Assembly: GCA_016191875.1 (NCBI GenBank)
Contig: JACPVG010000029.1
Coordinates: 124,001-188,000, forward strand
Source of the DNA: Chloroflexota bacterium
GTDB taxonomy: Bacteria; Chloroflexota; Anaerolineae; Anaerolineales; UBA11579
DNA: 64,000 nucleotides
Direction: 5' to 3'
Shown here: piece after piece, positions 25,062 to 33,635 of the stretch
How the letters are laid out: each line of letters starts with the position of its first letter
How positions within the stretch are numbered: the first letter of the stretch is position 1
The notes under the pieces: model-generated
The model's database searches: none
What the model saw: the letters and a program-made list of their open reading frames with translations, nothing else
Told to the model about the DNA's origin: nothing
Position numbers and translations under genes: made by a program

Positions 25062-25987
25062 ACCCCAACCCATTCAGATTGTTCTGGCTTCTGGCGCGGC
25101 CGTTGCTGTTGCTGGCGGGCCTCTCGATGTCTTTGTTTGGCCTAGGGGTGGCGCGCTATCTGGGCGTTTCGATAGAACCCGCGCCGACGCTGCTTGGCCT
25201 GATGTGGGTATTGTCCCTGCAACTGGCTGCCCACGTCTTTACAACGTACTTTGCCCTGCCTCACTCCCCCGCTGAAGAAAATCCGGCACCCTTCGGAGAC
25301 CTGTTTGGCCGAGGGGACGGACTTCTCGGCAACGGACCGGGGCAGCTGCCGCGCCCGGCCGGTCTGTTGGCCGGCATGGGCGCGCTGGGTCTGGCGGCGC
25401 TGGCGGCTTTTGGTCTTCTCTTGCAGCCCACCACTTCGCCGGCGCTCATGGCCGTGATGGGGCTGATGGGAGGGACGGTTCTGGTCTATACGCTCCCGCC
25501 AGCGCGGCTGCGCAGCCGGGGGTACGGTGAGTTGCTCGTGGCCGTTGGTTTTGGGAATCTCGTGCCGCTGTTTGCGTTTCTGGTTGTGACGGGCGAGGTT
25601 GATCGGCTGGTTGCCATTGCCGGATTTCCGATAACGTTCTTGATCCTGGCGATGGCGCTTGCGTTGGAATTCCCAACCTACGCGTGGGACCAACACCTCG
25701 GCCGCCAGAATCTCATGGCGCGTCTGGGGTGGGAGACCACGATGTCTCTGCATAACTATCTGCTGCTACTGGCTTTCCTCTGGCTGGGTGCATCGGTGTG
25801 GATCGGACTGCCCGCCGCAATCGTCTTACCGGCCTTTCTCCCTCTGCCGCTGGCGGGATTACAGATACTTACCATGCGCCGCATCGCACTGGGCGGCAAG
25901 CCAAACTGGAGGGCGCTGACGCTCAACGCCGCGGCTATCACCAGCGGGGTGATCTACCTCCTGGGATTCGGCTTTTGGACACGCTGA
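25058..25987 (+). CDS. UbiA-like polytopic membrane protein with degenerate prenyltransferase motifs
   Basis: This 309-residue protein has about nine membrane helices. The segment LPPARLRSRGYGELLVAVGF followed by VVTGEVDR closely matches the middle of MenA/UbiA prenyltransferases. The first Asp-rich motif (N-D-x-x-D) is replaced by HVFTTYFALPHSPAEEN, and the second motif is reduced to YAWDQHLGR. Catalysis as a normal aromatic prenyltransferase is therefore doubtful. The start overlaps the cupin-like gene (ATGA), and moeA begins two bases after the stop, so it lies inside a tight operon. It could be a transport or binding derivative of the fold, or a UbiA with altered metal binding. Confidence 0.65.
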   Translation: MNPNPFRLFWLLARPLLLLAGLSMSLFGLGVARYLGVSIEPAPTLLGLMWVLSLQLAAHVFTTYFALPHSPAEENPAPFGDLFGRGDGLLGNGPGQLPRPAGLLAGMGALGLAALAAFGLLLQPTTSPALMAVMGLMGGTVLVYTLPPARLRSRGYGELLVAVGFGNLVPLFAFLVVTGEVDRLVAIAGFPITFLILAMALALEFPTYAWDQHLGRQNLMARLGWETTMSLHNYLLLLAFLWLGASVWIGLPAAIVLPAFLPLPLAGLQILTMRRIALGGKPNWRALTLNAAAITSGVIYLLGFGFWTR

Positions 25988-25988
25988 G

Positions 25989-27218
25989 ATGCCGGAGTTC
26001 TTGAGGTTGGAGTCGCCGCCGGAGGCTGCGCGGCGGTTCCTATCCGAAATCACCCATCGGACAGGAGCTGAGGTAATCCCAAGCGGACAGGCGGCCGAGC
26101 GGGTGCTTGCGGTTGCCGTCATCGCCTCTGAGCCGCTGCCGGCTTTTGCGCGCAGCACTGTGGATGGCTACGCCGTTCGGGCGCGCGACACGCATGGGGC
26201 TGGCGACAGCCTGCCGGCGTACCTGCGTCTGGCGGGCGAAGTGCGCATGGGCGTCGAGGCCGAAAGGCCCATCCAGCCGAGAGAGTGCGCCCTTATCCAC
26301 ACTGGAGGGATGCTGCCGCCCGGAGCGGACGCGGTCTTGATGCTCGAATATGCGCAGGCCGCGGGGGCGGATGAAATCGAGGCCAGGCGGGCCGTGGCAA
26401 GCGGCGAGAATATCGTGCAGGTTGGCGAAGATATCCAGCCGGGACAGGTGGTTATCCCCAGCGGGCAAATGCTGGGGCCGGCCGAGATCGGCGGGTTGAT
26501 GGCACTGGGAATTGCTGATGTTGAGGTCGCCCGGCGACCTGTGGTGGGTATTCTCTCCAGCGGCGACGAGGTTCTCCCGCCAGAAGAAACGCCCCGGCCG
26601 GGGCAGGTGCGCGATGTGAACTCCCATTCCTTGAGCGCCCTGACGATCCAGGCGGGCGGCGAACCACGCCGGGGCGGAATCGTCCGCGACGATATCGACA
26701 TCCTGACCGCTGTGGCGCGCGACCTGCTGGCGGATTGCGACGCGCTGGTGATCACCGCCGGTTCTTCGGCCGGCGCCCGAGACCTGACCCGCGAGGCGGT
26801 CAACCGTCTGGGGGAGCCTGGCGTGCTAGTGCATGGCGTCAACGTCAGGCCCGGCAAGCCAACCATTCTGGGGGTGTGCGGCGGCAAGCCCGTGCTCGGG
26901 CTGCCTGGGAATCCAGTCAGCGCACTGGTGGTCGCCCGGCTGTTCCTCCTCCCAGCGCTGGATGCGCTGACGGGCAGGGTCGCTCCCCCAAGCCCTCAGG
27001 TCATTGCTCGGGTAACGCTCAACCTCGCTTCGCAGGCGGGGAGGGAGGACTGGATTCCGGTGACGCTGAAATGGGAAAACGGCGAGTGGCTTGCCGAGCC
27101 GATTTTCAGCAAGTCCAATCTGATCTTCAGCCTGGTGCGGGCGGACGGCTTGTTGATGGTCGCGCCTGATTCAACCGGGCTGAACGCCGGTGAAGCCGCT
27201 ATGGTGCATTTGATATAG
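25989..27218 (+). CDS. moeA: Molybdopterin molybdenumtransferase MoeA
   Basis: MoeA inserts molybdate into adenylylated molybdopterin to complete molybdenum cofactor. It has 409 residues. Domain landmarks are LPAFARSTVDGYAVRARD (N-terminal catalytic region), IHTGGMLPPGADAV, VVGILSSGDEV, the MoaB/Mog-like block ALVITAGSSAGARDLTREA, LVHGVNVRPGKPT and LGLPGNPVSALV, followed by the C-terminal beta domain. A second MoeA follows after eight bases. The other Moco genes (moaA, C, D, E, mogA) are not in the window. No Moco riboswitch-like leader fits, because the upstream gap is one base. Confidence 0.95.
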   Translation: MPEFLRLESPPEAARRFLSEITHRTGAEVIPSGQAAERVLAVAVIASEPLPAFARSTVDGYAVRARDTHGAGDSLPAYLRLAGEVRMGVEAERPIQPRECALIHTGGMLPPGADAVLMLEYAQAAGADEIEARRAVASGENIVQVGEDIQPGQVVIPSGQMLGPAEIGGLMALGIADVEVARRPVVGILSSGDEVLPPEETPRPGQVRDVNSHSLSALTIQAGGEPRRGGIVRDDIDILTAVARDLLADCDALVITAGSSAGARDLTREAVNRLGEPGVLVHGVNVRPGKPTILGVCGGKPVLGLPGNPVSALVVARLFLLPALDALTGRVAPPSPQVIARVTLNLASQAGREDWIPVTLKWENGEWLAEPIFSKSNLIFSLVRADGLLMVAPDSTGLNAGEAAMVHLI

Positions 27219-27226
27219 GGGCGGGC

Positions 27227-29185
27227 ATGGTGTATCTGAAGGATATTCCACTCGAAACTGCGCTGGTAAAACTCAACGCTGCGCTGGCGGCTGAGGGCCT
27301 GGCTGGAGTACTGGGCGTGGAGGAGATTCCATTGGATGAACGCGCCTCCGGCCGCGTGCTGGCGGAGCCGGTGTGGGCGAAACTCTCTTCGCCGGCCTAC
27401 CATGCCAGCGCGATGGATGGTTTTGCAGTGCAGGCGGCAAGCACCGCCGGCGCAGGACCAGCTACCCCGGTGATGCTGGCAATCCCAGGACAGTCGACCT
27501 ACCTGGATACCGGCGACCCACTGCCCATTGATCGCGATGCCGTCATTCCGATTGAGAACACCGAAGCCCTGGGCGCCGACGGCCAACCAGCCGAGGATGT
27601 TCGCCACCCGGCGGCCATCCGGATACGGGCGGCAGTCGTTCCCTGGCAGCACGTCCGGCCGATGGGCGAAGATATGGTGGCGAGCGAGCTGGTGCTGCCC
27701 TCCGGCCGGGTCCTGCGGCCGGTCGATCTGGGGGCAGCGGCCGCCTGCGGCCAGACAACCCTGAGAGTGAGCCGCAAGCCGCGCGTGGCCGTGCTCCCGA
27801 CCGGTAGCGAACTGAAGCCTATCGGCGCTCCGGTTGCCGAGGGCGAGATCATCGAGTCAAACTCGGTGCTTCTGGCGGCGCAGGCGGCCCTCTGGGGCGC
27901 CGAGGTGACGCGGCTGGACATCTGCCCGGACGACGAAGAGGCCATCAGGCAGCAGGTGCGCGCTGTAGCCGGCGAGCATGACCTCATCCTGGTCAATGCG
28001 GGTTCCTCCGCCGGTTCGGAAGACTTCACCGCCCGGGTGGTAGAGAGCCTCGGCCAGCTGCTGGTGCACGGCGTTGCTCTCCGCCCCGGCCATCCGGTCA
28101 TCATCGGAATTGTCAGGAGCGGGGAGAAGCCGGTTGTCGTTGTGGGTGTGCCGGGTTTCCCGGTCTCGGCGGCGCTCACCGGCGAGGTCTTCGTGGAGCC
28201 GCTGCTGGCGCGCTGGCAAGGACGCGCGCCTCGCCGACCGGAGGTGGTTGAAGCCGAGATCACGCGCAAGCTGGTGTCGCCCGCCGGCGACGATGATTAC
28301 GTGCGCGTGGCCGTGGGCGACGTGGGGCGGCGGCGGCTGGCGGCGCCTCTGGCACGCGGCGCGGGCGTGCTGTCTTCGCTCGTCCGGGCGGATGGCATCG
28401 TGATCCTGGGGCGCGGCGTGCAGGGCGTATCGGCCGGGGACACGGTGCAGGTGAGGCTTTATAGCCCACGCGCGGCGCTGGGAGAAACCATCTTCGCCAC
28501 CGGCTCACATGACCTCACGCTTGACCTCATCGCCCAATACCTGGCCGGGCGCGGGCGGCGGCTGGTGACGGCCAATGTCGGCAGCCAGGCGGGCCTGGTC
28601 GCGCTTGGCCGAGGTGAGGCGCACCTGGCGGGCAGCCATCTACTTGACCCTGAAACCGGCGAATACAATCTCGCCTTCCTGCCGCGCTATCTGCCCGGCG
28701 TGAGTGTAAGAGTAGTCGGGCTGGTGATGCGCGAGCAGGGCTTGATCGTGAAGGCAGGCAACCCCAAGAAGTTAAGGACGCTCCTTGACCTTGCGCAGCC
28801 CGGCGTGATATGTGTGAATCGCCAGCGCGGGGCAGGGACGCGCGTATTGCTTGACTACCTGCTCCAGCAGAACGAGCTCGCTCCGGAAGCGCTGGCGGGA
28901 TATGAGCATGAGGTGTACACCCACCTCGGGGTGGCCGCGGCGGTGGCCTCGGGCCAGGTGGATTGCGGGTTGGGCGTAGCGGCGGCTGCCCACGCGCTGG
29001 GGCTGGATTTTGTTCCGTTGCACCGCGAGCGCTATGATATTATCGTAGCCGTGGAACATGCGGATAGCCCATTGCTTGAACCTCTGTGGGCGGCACTGAG
29101 CGATGCAGGGCTGAAGGAACAGATCAGCGCGCTCCCCGGCTACGACACTCACATCATGGGCGAACTCATCGCGGAGGCAGGTTAG
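27227..29185 (+). CDS. MoeA fused to a periplasmic-binding-like (LysR-substrate/PBP) domain
   Basis: This 652-residue fusion has a complete MoeA unit in residues 1-415 (SPAYHASAMDGFAVQA, DTGDPLPIDRDAVIPIE, LVNAGSSAGSEDFT, VVVGVPGFPVSAAL). Residues 430-652 form a type-2 solute-binding fold (HDLTLDLIAQYLAGRG, VNRQRGAGTRVLLDYLL, VASGQVDCGLGVAAAA), like the ligand domain fused to MoeA in many archaea and bacteria. That C-terminal domain probably senses molybdate, tungstate or a cofactor intermediate; this is inference. Being in tandem with a plain MoeA, the pair may divide Mo and W insertion, as proposed for duplicated MoeAs. The start ATG 27227 follows GGGGCGGG. Confidence 0.93.
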   Translation: MVYLKDIPLETALVKLNAALAAEGLAGVLGVEEIPLDERASGRVLAEPVWAKLSSPAYHASAMDGFAVQAASTAGAGPATPVMLAIPGQSTYLDTGDPLPIDRDAVIPIENTEALGADGQPAEDVRHPAAIRIRAAVVPWQHVRPMGEDMVASELVLPSGRVLRPVDLGAAAACGQTTLRVSRKPRVAVLPTGSELKPIGAPVAEGEIIESNSVLLAAQAALWGAEVTRLDICPDDEEAIRQQVRAVAGEHDLILVNAGSSAGSEDFTARVVESLGQLLVHGVALRPGHPVIIGIVRSGEKPVVVVGVPGFPVSAALTGEVFVEPLLARWQGRAPRRPEVVEAEITRKLVSPAGDDDYVRVAVGDVGRRRLAAPLARGAGVLSSLVRADGIVILGRGVQGVSAGDTVQVRLYSPRAALGETIFATGSHDLTLDLIAQYLAGRGRRLVTANVGSQAGLVALGRGEAHLAGSHLLDPETGEYNLAFLPRYLPGVSVRVVGLVMREQGLIVKAGNPKKLRTLLDLAQPGVICVNRQRGAGTRVLLDYLLQQNELAPEALAGYEHEVYTHLGVAAAVASGQVDCGLGVAAAAHALGLDFVPLHRERYDIIVAVEHADSPLLEPLWAALSDAGLKEQISALPGYDTHIMGELIAEAG

Positions 29186-29186
29186 G

Positions 29187-29564
29187 ATGGTAAAGGCACT
29201 AATCGTCGAGGATAGCCAGACGGCAGCGGAAGGATTGAAGCAGATCCTGAGCCTTCTGGATATCGAGGCTCAGGTAGCCCTCGGACCGCGACCAGCGATG
29301 ACCTTACTGAAAGAGATGACGCCCAACGTGGTCTTTCTGGACGTCAACATGCCGGGCGTGACCGGCTTTGACGTGCAGGGGTATCTGCAACGTGAACCGC
29401 GTTTGAAAGATGTGCCGGTCATCTTCGTCTCTTCGGAAGACCAAGCGGAGACGCTGAACCGGGCCAGACAAGCCGGCGCGAAGGCCTTCGTGTTGAAGCC
29501 CGCCACCCTGGAGAGCATCGAGGCTGCTCTGAAACTGGCAGGCCTGGAAGCGAAAGACAGGTAA
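29187..29564 (+). CDS. Single-domain response regulator (CheY-like)
   Basis: This 125-residue stand-alone receiver has VEDS at residues 7-10, phosphoacceptor Asp52 in VVFLDVNMPG, the switch serine in IFVSSEDQ and the conserved lysine in AFVLKPA. No output domain is present, so it acts by protein contact or in a phosphorelay. It begins one base after the MoeA-PBP stop and 10 bases before the peroxiredoxin gene. No partner kinase is adjacent. Confidence 0.93.
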   Translation: MVKALIVEDSQTAAEGLKQILSLLDIEAQVALGPRPAMTLLKEMTPNVVFLDVNMPGVTGFDVQGYLQREPRLKDVPVIFVSSEDQAETLNRARQAGAKAFVLKPATLESIEAALKLAGLEAKDR

Positions 29565-29573
29565 GGAGAGCGC

Positions 29574-30047
29574 ATGCCCATAGAGGTGGAAGTGGGACAG
29601 CCGGCGCCGGATTTTGCGCTGCCGGATGAGAACAATAATGTGCATCGTCTGGCTGATTACCGCGGCAGACCCCTTTTGCTGTATTTCTATCCCGAAGACG
29701 ATACCCCGGGCTGCACCAAGGAGGCCTGCAATTTTCGGGACGACTATTCGGCCTACCAGGAGGCGGGCGTCGCAATCCTGGGAGTGAGCCCGGATAACCC
29801 GAAGTCGCATGCCAAGTTCAAGAAAAAATACGATCTGCCTTTCAGTCTGTTGGCTGACGAAAACAAGGAACTAGCGGAAGCGCTGGGCGTATGGGGCGAG
29901 AAGACATTCATGGGCAAGCACTATTTGGGCATCCTGCGAACCACGTTCCTGATCGATGGGGAGGGCAGAATCGCACGCGTGTTTGAAAACGTGCGGCCGG
30001 CCGAGCACAGCCAGGAAGTACTGGAGGCGGTGAAGGAGCTGGGCTGA
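29574..30047 (+). CDS. bcp: Thioredoxin-dependent peroxiredoxin (BCP type)
   Basis: This 157-residue peroxiredoxin of the Bcp/PrxQ subfamily reduces hydrogen peroxide and organic hydroperoxides. The peroxidatic Cys47 and resolving Cys52 lie in DDTPGCTKEACNF, the five-residue spacing typical of PrxQ. Other conserved parts are LYFYPEDDTPGC and LGVSPDNPKSHAKFKKKY. AGGAGAGCGC precedes ATG 29574. It is the last gene before the respiratory operon. Confidence 0.95.
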   Translation: MPIEVEVGQPAPDFALPDENNNVHRLADYRGRPLLLYFYPEDDTPGCTKEACNFRDDYSAYQEAGVAILGVSPDNPKSHAKFKKKYDLPFSLLADENKELAEALGVWGEKTFMGKHYLGILRTTFLIDGEGRIARVFENVRPAEHSQEVLEAVKELG

Positions 30048-30181
30048 TGCATGTTTGAGGGGGAGCGCACGGGAACGCCAACCGCCGGGGCCACGCCCGC
30101 GCTGTATTTTTCCCACTTTTCCTGCTTATGTTTGTGTGTTTGTGCTATCGCAAATCCTAATTGAATTCGCGCGCCCGTTTA

Positions 30182-30307
30182 TTGTGACGGATTTTGAATT
30201 GTGATATACTGCGGTTTGTTCTGTTCGGCACAATAGAGTTTCTTGGTCAAATTTGGCTGAAATGCCTGAAGGCTGATTTCAAAGGCGCGGCCTGTGATAG
30301 CGCCTTT
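30182..30307 (+). promoter_or_regulatory. Promoter and structured leader of the cytochrome oxidase operon
   Basis: TTGTGA (30182-30187), a 17-base spacer and TATACT (30205-30210, with an extended TG element) form the likely promoter. It gives a leader of about 140 bases before ctaC. A hairpin AAAGGCGC / GCGCCTTT (30281-30288 with 30300-30307) lies in the leader. The 310-base gap between bcp and ctaC contains no other recognisable gene. Confidence 0.6.
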
Positions 30308-30357
30308 GCGGCCTGAGAAACGCGCGAAGAAGCCGCGAAGTCCTGGAGGATGTGCGC

Positions 30358-31428
30358 ATGAACAAAAAGCTACTCAGCATTGGCGAGTACGTGCTGGTCG
30401 CAGCGCTGGTGGTGGCTTCCACCTATTTCCTGGGGGCAAAGGTACTGACCAATGAGTTCCTGCTGCCGATGCAGGCCAGCGAGCAGGCGGTTGTGATCGA
30501 CGAACTGTTCGGAATCCATTGGTGGCTGATCGCTTTCTTCTTTTCCCTTATTGTCGTTTTCATGCTGTACAGCGTTTTTCGCAGCTTCATCGTCCATGGC
30601 TTGCGGCCCAAACGGGAGGGGTTTGGCGAGTATATGGAGGGCAACGCGCGCCTGGAGGTGGTCTGGACTGTTGTGCCGCTGGCGCTGGTTGTCTGGATAG
30701 CGTTCCTGGGCGCAGATTCCCTGGGCAAGGTGGAGCGGCGTTACGCCGGCCCGGTTGAGATCAATGTGATCGGTACGCAGTGGTCGTGGCGCTTCGAGTA
30801 TCCAACCGAAGAAGGCGTCAGCGTCGTATCCGACAAGTTGTATCTTCCGGTGGACAAACCGGTCGTTTTGCATTTGCAGTCGACGGACGTCATCCATTCG
30901 TTCTGGGTGCCGGAGTTCCGGGTCAAGCAGGATGTGTTGCCAGGTGGCGAAGCCTTTACGCGCGATCTGCGCATCACCGCCACCGAGATTGGCGCTTACA
31001 AGGTGCGCTGCGCGGAGTTGTGCGGCGAGTCCCATTGGAGCATGCAGGCAGATGTTCAGGTCGTGTCTGAGGCTGAGTATGAAGCCTGGCTGGTCCAGGC
31101 TGGAGAAGACTGCGGCGATGAAGCGGTTGCCTGCGGCCAACGTTGGGCTACCCAGTTCGGCTGCGTCAGTTGCCACCAGGCCGCCGACGGGCCGATTGTC
31201 CCGACCACCGGCCCCACCTGGCTGGAATTGTTCGGCAGCGTTGTCAGCCTCGATGATGGCAGCACCGTGACAGCCGACGAGACCTACATCCTGAATTCAA
31301 TCCTTGACCCGAACAGCCAGATCCATGCGGGTTTCCGTCCCGATGTAATGCCCAAGAACTTCGGCGAGTTGTTGACCGAAGAGCAGATTAACCAGATCAT
31401 CGAGTTCATCAAGTCGCTGGGCCAGTGA
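30358..31428 (+). CDS. ctaC: Cytochrome c oxidase subunit II fused to cytochrome c (caa3 type)
   Basis: ATG 30358 has GGAGG eight bases upstream and gives 356 residues. There are two N-terminal helices (about 10-30 and 53-77, with a third hydrophobic stretch at 102-118). The cupredoxin CuA domain has His180, then C218-x3-C222-x3-H226-x2-M229, complete for dinuclear CuA. A C-terminal cytochrome c domain carries C269-V-S-C-H273 and an axial methionine candidate in RPDVMPKNFG. The subunit accepts electrons and passes them to subunit I. The fused heme domain is the mark of caa3 oxidases. It is the first gene of an eight-gene operon. Confidence 0.96.
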   Translation: MNKKLLSIGEYVLVAALVVASTYFLGAKVLTNEFLLPMQASEQAVVIDELFGIHWWLIAFFFSLIVVFMLYSVFRSFIVHGLRPKREGFGEYMEGNARLEVVWTVVPLALVVWIAFLGADSLGKVERRYAGPVEINVIGTQWSWRFEYPTEEGVSVVSDKLYLPVDKPVVLHLQSTDVIHSFWVPEFRVKQDVLPGGEAFTRDLRITATEIGAYKVRCAELCGESHWSMQADVQVVSEAEYEAWLVQAGEDCGDEAVACGQRWATQFGCVSCHQAADGPIVPTTGPTWLELFGSVVSLDDGSTVTADETYILNSILDPNSQIHAGFRPDVMPKNFGELLTEEQINQIIEFIKSLGQ

Positions 31429-31450
31429 GCGGCACACTGAGGAGCAAGGC

Positions 31451-33370
31451 ATGTTTCTGAGAAGCGCATTGTTCAAAGGTTTGCTTGGCCAGGCCGTGGG
31501 GACCGTCATCGGCGTGGCTTTCGTGTGGATGCTGCGCATCCTGTTCGGAGCCGCCCCGGCGTTTCCCTTCGACGCGCACCGCGAGCCCGCGCTGGTGGGC
31601 GGTGCGGTCATCGGTGCAATCAGTTTCATGGTGTTTGCCGGTGTATTCGACGACTGGTTCAAATGGACGCGCGGCGAGTCGACTCCCGATCATCATGAGC
31701 CGGACAAAGACAAGCCCGGCTGGTGGCGTTATTTCAACGTGGACTACGACCACAAGATCATCGGCGTGCAGTATGGCGTGACCTCGCTCATCGTTCTCGG
31801 TGCAGGCGGCATCCTGGCCCTGCTGTTCCGAATCGAGCTTGCTCAACAAGGAATCACGTTCCTGAACAACGAGGTCTTCGACCTGCTGTTCATCGGGACT
31901 GAGTGGTACCAGCACACTTCAGCGGCGGACCTGTACAACACGTTCATGAGCCTGCATGGGATGGTGATGATCGCCAGCATTTTGCTGGGCGTGGGCGCGA
32001 TGAGCAACTACCTGGTGCCGCTGATGATCGGCGCCAACGACATGGCCTTCCCGCGCCTGAACGCGTTCGCTTACTGGGTTAACGTGCCGGGCGCGTTGCT
32101 TCTGCTGAGCAGCCTGTTCCTGGGCGGCTTCGACACCGGCTGGACCGGCTACCCGCCGCTCTCCGTGCGGGCGCCCATCGGCGTGCAGATGTTCCTGCTG
32201 GGCGTTTACCTGGTGGGCCTTTCCTCGATCTTTGGGGCTATCAATGTCATTGTCACGACGCTGCGGCTGCGCGCCCCGGGCATGACGATGTTCAAAATGC
32301 CCATCTTCGTGTGGGCGGCGTTCGCCACGGCCATCATCCAGTTGACCGCCACGCAGTTAATCGGCCTCTCGTTCCAGTTAGTCATGTTCCAGCGCCTGCT
32401 GGGCATGGGCTTTTTCGATGGTACGGTGGGCGGCAACCCGATCCTGTTCCAGCATTTGTTCTGGTTCTACTCCCACCCCGCGGTATACGTGTTCATCCTG
32501 CCGGGACTGGGCGTCATCAGCGAGTTGCTGCCGGTGTTCACGCGCAAGCCGCTGTTCGGCTACAAGTGGATCGCGCTTTCATCGCTGGGCATCGCGCTGG
32601 TCGGCTTCTTCGTGTGGGCGCACCACATGTTCACGTCTGGCATGACCTCATACCTGAGACTGCCTTTCATGTATAGCACCCTGCTGGTGGCTGTGCCTAC
32701 CGGCGTGAAGTTCTTCTCCTGGGCCGGTACGTTGTGGCGTGGCAAGATCCATCTGGATACTCCGATGCTTTTCGTCCTGGGCTCGATCGTCATCTTCCTG
32801 CTGGGCGGCGTTTCCGGGCCACCCAACGGCACGGTCGCCACCGACCTGCACCTGCATGACACCTATTGGGTGGTGGGGCACTTCCACGATACGATGTTCG
32901 GCGGCTATATCTTCCCCTTGTTCGCGGCCATTTACTACTGGTTCCCCAAGATGTCCGGCAAACGGCTGAATGAGTTCTGGGGCAAGGTGCACTTCTGGGT
33001 GATGTTCCCCGCTTTCCTGGTGATGACCCTGGGCCAGATGTACGTCGGCCTGCACGGCATGCGCCGCCGCATCGCCGACTATGATCTCGGCCCCGTGGTG
33101 GAAAACGTTCAATTCTGGATCACCATCGCGGCCTTTGTCATTTTCTCCTCCATCCTGATCTTCCTGGTCAACGCCTACTTCACCGCCAAGCGTGGCGAGG
33201 TAGTGGAGGGCAACGTATGGAATTCGCGTTCTCCGGAATGGCAGATTCCGAACCCGGCGCCGCTGCACAACTATTCCAAGCAGTTTGCGGTGATTGGCGA
33301 GCCCTACGATTACGGGCATGGAGATGAGTACGTGAATATGAATCCCGCGCCGTCGCCGGCAGGCGATTGA
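31451..33370 (+). CDS. ctaD: Cytochrome c oxidase subunit I
   Basis: This is the catalytic heme-copper subunit, 639 residues, with two extra hydrophobic segments at the N-terminus ahead of the usual twelve helices. Ligands visible are His in SLHGMVM (heme a), HPAVY with the cross-linked His-Tyr, the His pair in WAHHMF (CuB), and VGHFHDTMFGG (heme a3 and a). The lysine channel residue is in PTGVKFFSW. Helix VI reads WFYSHPAVYVFI: the glutamate of the mitochondrial-type D channel is replaced and the Y-S pair is present, which defines the A2 subfamily. It follows ctaC by 22 bases. Confidence 0.97.
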   Translation: MFLRSALFKGLLGQAVGTVIGVAFVWMLRILFGAAPAFPFDAHREPALVGGAVIGAISFMVFAGVFDDWFKWTRGESTPDHHEPDKDKPGWWRYFNVDYDHKIIGVQYGVTSLIVLGAGGILALLFRIELAQQGITFLNNEVFDLLFIGTEWYQHTSAADLYNTFMSLHGMVMIASILLGVGAMSNYLVPLMIGANDMAFPRLNAFAYWVNVPGALLLLSSLFLGGFDTGWTGYPPLSVRAPIGVQMFLLGVYLVGLSSIFGAINVIVTTLRLRAPGMTMFKMPIFVWAAFATAIIQLTATQLIGLSFQLVMFQRLLGMGFFDGTVGGNPILFQHLFWFYSHPAVYVFILPGLGVISELLPVFTRKPLFGYKWIALSSLGIALVGFFVWAHHMFTSGMTSYLRLPFMYSTLLVAVPTGVKFFSWAGTLWRGKIHLDTPMLFVLGSIVIFLLGGVSGPPNGTVATDLHLHDTYWVVGHFHDTMFGGYIFPLFAAIYYWFPKMSGKRLNEFWGKVHFWVMFPAFLVMTLGQMYVGLHGMRRRIADYDLGPVVENVQFWITIAAFVIFSSILIFLVNAYFTAKRGEVVEGNVWNSRSPEWQIPNPAPLHNYSKQFAVIGEPYDYGHGDEYVNMNPAPSPAGD

Positions 33371-33398
33371 CAGGCCGGCGAGACGAGGAGCAACTACT

Positions 33399-33635
33399 AT
33401 GGCAAAAGACAAAGAGGTAAAGTCGGTGGATGAGCGCCGCAAAGAGGTTCTGCGCAACGGGGCTATCATCCTTTCCCTGCTGGGCGTGCTGACCTTCGGC
33501 GAATTCCTGGTTGCGGTCATCGCTCCGCCGTGGACCTTCATTCTGTGGATCGCGGCGCTCTGGAAAACGTTCTACGTGGTGAAAGATTACATGCATATCG
33601 GCCGTGTTTTTGGCGGCGACGGGGAGGCCCATTAA
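33399..33635 (+). CDS. Cytochrome c oxidase subunit IV-like small membrane protein
   Basis: This 78-residue protein has a charged N-terminus and two membrane helices (about 23-42 and 45-60), followed by DYMHIGRVFGGD. The D-Y-M-H-I signature is typical of prokaryotic cytochrome oxidase subunit IV proteins. It lies between subunits I and III, and its TAA overlaps the ATG of subunit III by one base (TAATG). The role is assembly or stabilisation of the complex. Confidence 0.8.
   Translation: MAKDKEVKSVDERRKEVLRNGAIILSLLGVLTFGEFLVAVIAPPWTFILWIAALWKTFYVVKDYMHIGRVFGGDGEAH

Noticed and set aside
25985-26000. Molybdenum cofactor riboswitch before moeA
   Set aside because: Only one base separates moeA from the preceding gene, which leaves no space for a leader structure.
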